64,000 nucleotides of DNA, from the NCBI GenBank assembly GCA_905221615.1, contig CAJNDT010003446.1, forward strand, positions 1,706,800 to 1,770,799, read 5' to 3'. The translations under genes were made by a program, and so were the position numbers. This stretch comes from Symbiodinium sp. CCMP2592. Its lineage: Eukaryota > Sar > Dinophyceae > Suessiales > Symbiodiniaceae. The notes under the pieces are model-generated. The model had not been told where the DNA came from, ran no database searches, and saw only the letters and a program-made list of their open reading frames with translations. Each line of letters begins with the position of its first letter. Within the stretch, counting starts at the first letter, position 1. This document shows, piece after piece, positions 59,914-64,000 of the stretch.

Positions 59914-61737
59914 ATGTCGATCCCTGGCCAAGTCGAAGACTTTCCAGTGGTGAATGCCTCCAAAGACGAAGTTGCAGGAGCTTCGAAGAATGCCTTGGCA
60001 GGCGTCGAGGCTCGACTGGAACGGCTCTCCGATCAGATGGAGCTTTGCATCACCGAAATTATGAATCTAAGAATTGCAGGTCAAATCCTTCCTTCACTGT
60101 CTGGAACAAGACGGGTGTACCGAGCACCCTCGAAGCCTAAGGGCGATGGCTATTTGCCGGTGATCCCCTCCAATGCTCCCTTCTCAGAGAATGGGGGCCC
60201 TGAAGGCCTCTCCCCTCCGGTTCTCCCGGAAGCTCTTCCGCTTTCCGATTCCTTGAGAGACTCTCACCGGAGCAATAACAACACCATGGTCAGAATGGCT
60301 ACAAGTGGCAGCTTGGACGGGCCCCACTCATATCGCAGCTTCCGTGACATGCGGGATGTTTCGGCCAATTCAGCCAGCGAGCCTGATTTGGGCTCGGACG
60401 AGGGGGAGAGGGCCGTAGAAACCCGACGACGGGTTCAGCAGGCCCGAAGTGTAGACCTGAAGGTCGCCTGGCGGATGCATGGGAAGCAGATGCGGCAGAA
60501 TTTTCCAGACGATGAAACGCAGCCCTTGATGCGCCTCGTCTATCGCAGCCGAGCCGATTATGTATGGGAGCTACTTGACGATGCAAACTCGAGTGCAACG
60601 GCATGGTGGGTATCCACTTTTCTGAAGTTGTTGGTTGTATCCTCTCTTTTCATCACAAACCTGCAGACGAGCGAGGGGATTTGCATGAATCCAGTCCTTG
60701 CTGCCGTGTTAGAGACAAGCTTCGACGTCATCTTCCTCATAGAGTTCGTATGCAGGCTTCTGTCGGCACCATCGAAGAAAGCTTACCTGGCTGATCTCCT
60801 GAACTGGCCTGACATGCTCTCTGCGACGGGGTTGCCACTGCGCGCAAGCATTGGCTTGGTGCTCAGCAGTTCCCACCCGTGGCAGCATGTTTCGAGTACT
60901 TGCACGACCGACGTATCCACTTCCTTGTCCAGCGCAGAAGCGATCATTCAAGGCCTTCTCCTATTTGGCCTCCCTCTTGTGCGCTTCCTGAAGCTGCTGA
61001 GATACTTCGAGTCCTTCCGGCTTCTGATCGATGCATGTAGAAACTCAGCCGAGTCATTGCCAGTTCTTACATACATGATGACTGTCATAACACTCTTCTC
61101 GGCCACAGCGATATACTTGGTAGAGCCTAGAGACAACATCCCGACCATGCAGCACTCGTTGTGGCTGGCCATCGTAACAATGACCACAGTGGGCTATGGT
61201 GACTTCTACCCAGTTTCTCTTGGGGGCTACGTGTCCGTTTCAGTGCTCACTTTCGTGAGTGTCCTTTTCTTGGCCTTGCCAGTTGGCATTATAGGTTATG
61301 AGTTCACCACTTCCTGGCAAAATCGCGACAAAGTTCTTCTCCTCACGCGTATCCGCAAAGGTCTTCGGAAGTGGGGCTACAGCGCGAAAGACTTGAAGAT
61401 CTTGTTTCAGTACGTTGACGCCGATGAAGATGGCAGCTTGAACATAGCTGAGTTCATGGAGCTTGTGCGGCAGATGAGAGTGGGAATCACTGCAGACAGT
61501 GCTCTTCACATCTTTGAGCTGTTCGACGATGATTCCAGCGGTACCATTGACTATGCCGAATTCTTGCGCCATGTGTATCCGGAGGATTATGTAAGGGATC
61601 AGCAGAAGAATCGCGGAAGCCTCGATGCGAGCCGGGGAAAGGCTCAGGAGGCTCTAGAGCACCTGGAAATGCTTCGCATTAAGTCCTCTGAGGACGCTTC
61701 CGTTGACTCGCTTCAAGAGCTTCAAGAGGGCTCCTGA
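59914..61737 (+). CDS. voltage-gated K+ channel with two EF-hands, paralogue 3 (intronless)
   Basis: A single 607-codon frame from ATG 59914 (MSIPGQ) to TGA. Residues 1-230 are soluble and contain LPVIPSNAP, shared with paralogue 1, and a probable short helix LERLSDQMELCITEI. S1 lies near 230-250. S4 has R357, K360 and R363 in LVRFLKLLRYF. The K+ selectivity filter TVGYGDFYP starts at T425 and S6 ends LPVGIIGYEF. EF loops 502-513 (DADEDGSLNIAE) and 538-549 (DDDSSGTIDYAE) are both canonical, unlike paralogue 1. A long S5-P or S3-S4-type loop around 310-340 carries an extra Cys/Ser-rich insert absent from the other two. The tail is acidic. Voltage-gated, Ca2+-tuned K+ transport is inferred from the family. 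Confidence 0.9.
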   Translation: MSIPGQVEDFPVVNASKDEVAGASKNALAGVEARLERLSDQMELCITEIMNLRIAGQILPSLSGTRRVYRAPSKPKGDGYLPVIPSNAPFSENGGPEGLSPPVLPEALPLSDSLRDSHRSNNNTMVRMATSGSLDGPHSYRSFRDMRDVSANSASEPDLGSDEGERAVETRRRVQQARSVDLKVAWRMHGKQMRQNFPDDETQPLMRLVYRSRADYVWELLDDANSSATAWWVSTFLKLLVVSSLFITNLQTSEGICMNPVLAAVLETSFDVIFLIEFVCRLLSAPSKKAYLADLLNWPDMLSATGLPLRASIGLVLSSSHPWQHVSSTCTTDVSTSLSSAEAIIQGLLLFGLPLVRFLKLLRYFESFRLLIDACRNSAESLPVLTYMMTVITLFSATAIYLVEPRDNIPTMQHSLWLAIVTMTTVGYGDFYPVSLGGYVSVSVLTFVSVLFLALPVGIIGYEFTTSWQNRDKVLLLTRIRKGLRKWGYSAKDLKILFQYVDADEDGSLNIAEFMELVRQMRVGITADSALHIFELFDDDSSGTIDYAEFLRHVYPEDYVRDQQKNRGSLDASRGKAQEALEHLEMLRIKSSEDASVDSLQELQEGS

Positions 61738-63398
61738 TCTGTGTCTACGCTACTTCGACCCAAATGAGACCAGAATCTGTTTGCGATCTGGGCCATGTTC
61801 AATCTCTCATACTACTTCTAGGGAAGCTGGGAGTGTCAGCGCACAGGCGGGTTCATCCATTGGGCTTCTGAGCACTCCCTCAGCTTTGTCAGCCTGCCAT
61901 CGCCGACCGCAGCTTTTGAGACTGGTTCGGTTTTGCGTTTCTACACCACCAAACAGTGTTTAAAAGACATGCCCAGAGATGGCTGGCCCTTGCAGTTGAT
62001 GGAGCGGCCTGGATTAAACATTTAAAGGCAGAGGCTAGGCCAAGAAACTGGAAACAATCAACAACGCCAGTGCTAGTCTGCGAGGCAGCCCCATCAACCG
62101 GACATGCCATGCCAGCCAGACTCAGCCTTTTTGTGTTTAGCCTTCCACTTTCTCATCGACTACGAGCACGCCTCCAGCTTTCGGTAGCTCATACTAGTAG
62201 TTCTGATGTCATGGAAGTCTGTGGCAGCCAACATGACGAAGAGGAGATTATCTTTTAACAGATGGGGTTTGCTCTCTGAGTCGAATTCTACTGGTATGCC
62301 AGATGAGTTGCACGTGAAGTGCAAGGGCAGAACCAGATTTTTTCGCAGGAGCCCAGGGTACATCCTACATGGTGCACGAATTGCGCGTGCCTTTGTACAT
62401 CACAGTACGTACATTAGCATCGGCAAGAGAAACAGCTCTTCCATTCACCGTGGATGCAACTGTGCGGATAGTATAGAGGGAGAGATAGAGGCAGTTGGCA
62501 GGAGAGCAGACTGACATACGGCACATCGAGGGTTGTTTATGTCACTGTGCTGGGGCTCCTTGGCGCTGCAAATGTTCGCTGGGCATCATTGGGTCGACAA
62601 GCACTCGATGATGCCGCTGCCACTACGACGTTGCGGCTCATGTGACCTCATGGTCGTCACTCTGTTTGCTCACTGCTTGGGCTGACCAAAGCACAACTTC
62701 ACAATGTATGACGCAAGTGAAGCACTCCAAGCAGCTGACGGAATGCATAGCTTCCAGCTGTATCACACCCCACCGCGGCTTGCTATACAGCCCAGGTTTG
62801 GGTACTCGAACGAGAACACAACCCTCTAAATAGCTCTGGCACTGCGTCGTGACGAACAGACACAAGAGGAAATCAGATGTGTCCATAGGTATATTGATGT
62901 CAAGAGTTTCATGGTCTATCCTCGGGGCTTGTATCGGGCAGACCTTCATCGCAGTAGGATTGCCTGTGGCCGGCTGCTTCAGAGACCTGTTGTCGAAGAC
63001 ACAAGTCACACCTGAGCAGTGGCCTCTAAAGACTTCACGCAGCAGGAAAATGTGTAAAGGTTTCTCAAGCATTCAAGATGGACTCGGCGATATCTTTCGT
63101 CAGAATCAACCGTGGCAGCTGATCCCCCGCCAGGGCTTTGCAGACCGCGACTTGTTGGACCTCCCTCGCTTCGAGAAAGCCATGAATCTCATCCTTGGTC
63201 GTGAGGGGTTGCTGGGCAACGTTCCCCGGAAATTGCTGCAAAGACCTGTGACCAATGGCTAGACATAGTATGATGCAACGATCAGAGAGCACAAATGCCC
63301 AAACACAGGTTTCCACGAATGCCGATTATGAAAGTCACGACATGTCACGACAACCTAGGACCGTAGGCCCATGTTCCAGTGGCATCAGCACTCCTTTC
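61738..63398. other. stretch without a clear gene
   Basis: Likely 3' UTR of paralogue 3, then unassigned sequence. A frame ending at 63262 contains DIFRQNQPWQLIPRQGF and LPRFEKAMNLILGREGLL and could be an upstream exon of the EF-hand gene, but no splice link is evident. Confidence 0.4.
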
Positions 63399-64000
63399 AG
63401 AGAGCTGAGGTTCTCCAGGCAAGAGCATGAAGAATTCGCCAAGCTGTTCCTCATGCACGACAGGGACGGCTCAGGCTTCAGGGCGTGTCGTGCGATCTCG
63501 TCTGACGAAGGTTATTCCAAACTAGAGCTTAAAAAGAAAGACACCCTTCGGCGGAATTCGGATCATCGAACAAGGCGTCGCCCGGCGTCCCAGAACCATG
63601 TACTCAGCTCAAGAAGTTAAGCCAAGGTTCGGGGCTTCCTGGAGGGGCTTCTGACTGCAGCAGTGCTTCAATTTTAAACGACAATTCCAGATGCTTTGTG
63701 TGGCAGGTGAAATCGACAGCTCCGAGCTGATGGTGATGCTGCAGTGGTTGGGATTCTCAAGCTGCGTCTCTCGGGCCCCGCAGTTGCTGAAGCAGGACCT
63801 TGGGAGGGATCCCGCCGCCTTTTCGGAAGGACTGCCATGCTTGACTAGATAGACTACATATAGCTCAAGATCCGATTTCAGCTTGGTAGACAGTACCGCT
63901 TCGAGGCTCTAGTTTCCAGTTCGCTGTTCGCACAGAACGGCTCCCACGCCCACGAACCCAGCATGGCATATTCCGCCCTGAAGGTTGATCGCGACGGAAA
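63399..64000 (+). CDS. EF-hand calcium-binding protein, partial (runs off the window)
   Basis: An exon ending at 63474 encodes RQEHEEFAKLFLMHDRDGS plus the first base of a Gly codon. A GC...AG intron (63475-63706) joins it to GEIDSSELMVMLQWLGF, completing the EF-hand loop DRDGSGEIDSSE with all usual ligand positions filled. The next donor is uncertain (a GC after LGFS is possible). At the edge, after CCTGAAG, GTTGATCGCGACGGA reads VDRDG, the start of a second EF-hand. Calmodulin-like or larger EF-hand sensor proteins have this pairing; the full architecture lies outside the window. The exon start near 63399 is a guess from CCTTTCAG; the frame is open back to an ATG at 63255. Confidence 0.65.

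Noticed and set aside
44100-59914. Relict spliced-leader sequence upstream of the intronless K+ channel genes, as a mark of retroposition
   Set aside because: I looked for the 3' part of the dinoflagellate spliced leader (GGCTCAAG type) before both ATGs and saw none; only an acceptor-like CAG precedes the 44176 ATG.

Overview
The window reads as nuclear genomic DNA of a dinoflagellate, most plausibly a Symbiodiniaceae-like species. This assignment is inference; no marker gene is present. The grounds are: (1) spliced genes whose intron 5' ends are often GC or GA instead of GT, nearly always joined as AG|G; (2) protein families common in dinoflagellates, such as single-domain voltage-gated channels fused to EF-hands, KH-domain and PDZ-like proteins, and an Erv/QSOX-like thiol oxidase domain; (3) scattered plant/alga-type telomere-like CCCTAAA/TTTAGGG motifs; (4) many short inverted-repeat (MITE-like) elements and long trinucleotide arrays. 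Every gene I can support lies on the + strand, as expected for a unidirectional gene array. I see no bacterial operon, CRISPR array, rRNA or tRNA.

Layout. 0-3.8 kb: simple repeats, four MITE-like elements and possible coiled-coil exons. 3.85-6.87 kb: a seven-exon voltage-gated cation channel with two EF-hands; its exons join into one 576-codon frame. 8.9-9.5 kb: a KH-domain exon. 12-19 kb: (TA)n arrays and inverted repeats, no gene. 21.0-21.7 kb: a PDZ-like terminal exon. 23.7-25.2 kb: an SLC19-like (folate/thiamine carrier) multi-exon gene. 29.1-29.7 kb: trinucleotide array. 30.0-30.6 kb: exons of a second KH protein. 33.4-35.1 kb: an intronless, probably secreted Cys-rich protein ending in an Erv/QSOX-like domain. 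37.0-41.9 kb: a dense cluster of MITE-like elements around a 93-residue secreted Cys-rich peptide gene (37.8 kb).

44.2-61.7 kb holds three paralogous EF-hand voltage-gated K+ channels. The first (44.2 kb) and third (59.9 kb) are uninterrupted reading frames. The second (57.0-59.0 kb) is cut by four short introns, three of which I can place to the base. The right edge (63.4-64.0 kb) enters an EF-hand gene that runs off the window.

Taken together the recognisable genes lean toward calcium/voltage signalling: a Ca2+/Na+-type channel, three Ca2+-sensing K+ channels and an EF-hand protein. No operon-like coupling is implied. The most unusual points are the paralogue set with discordant intron content, the Erv-like protein without a visible thioredoxin domain, the orphan six-cysteine peptide and the MITE families. 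Exon boundaries were chosen by reading-frame continuity and similarity between paralogues or to family consensus as I know it; no alignment or transcript search was run.
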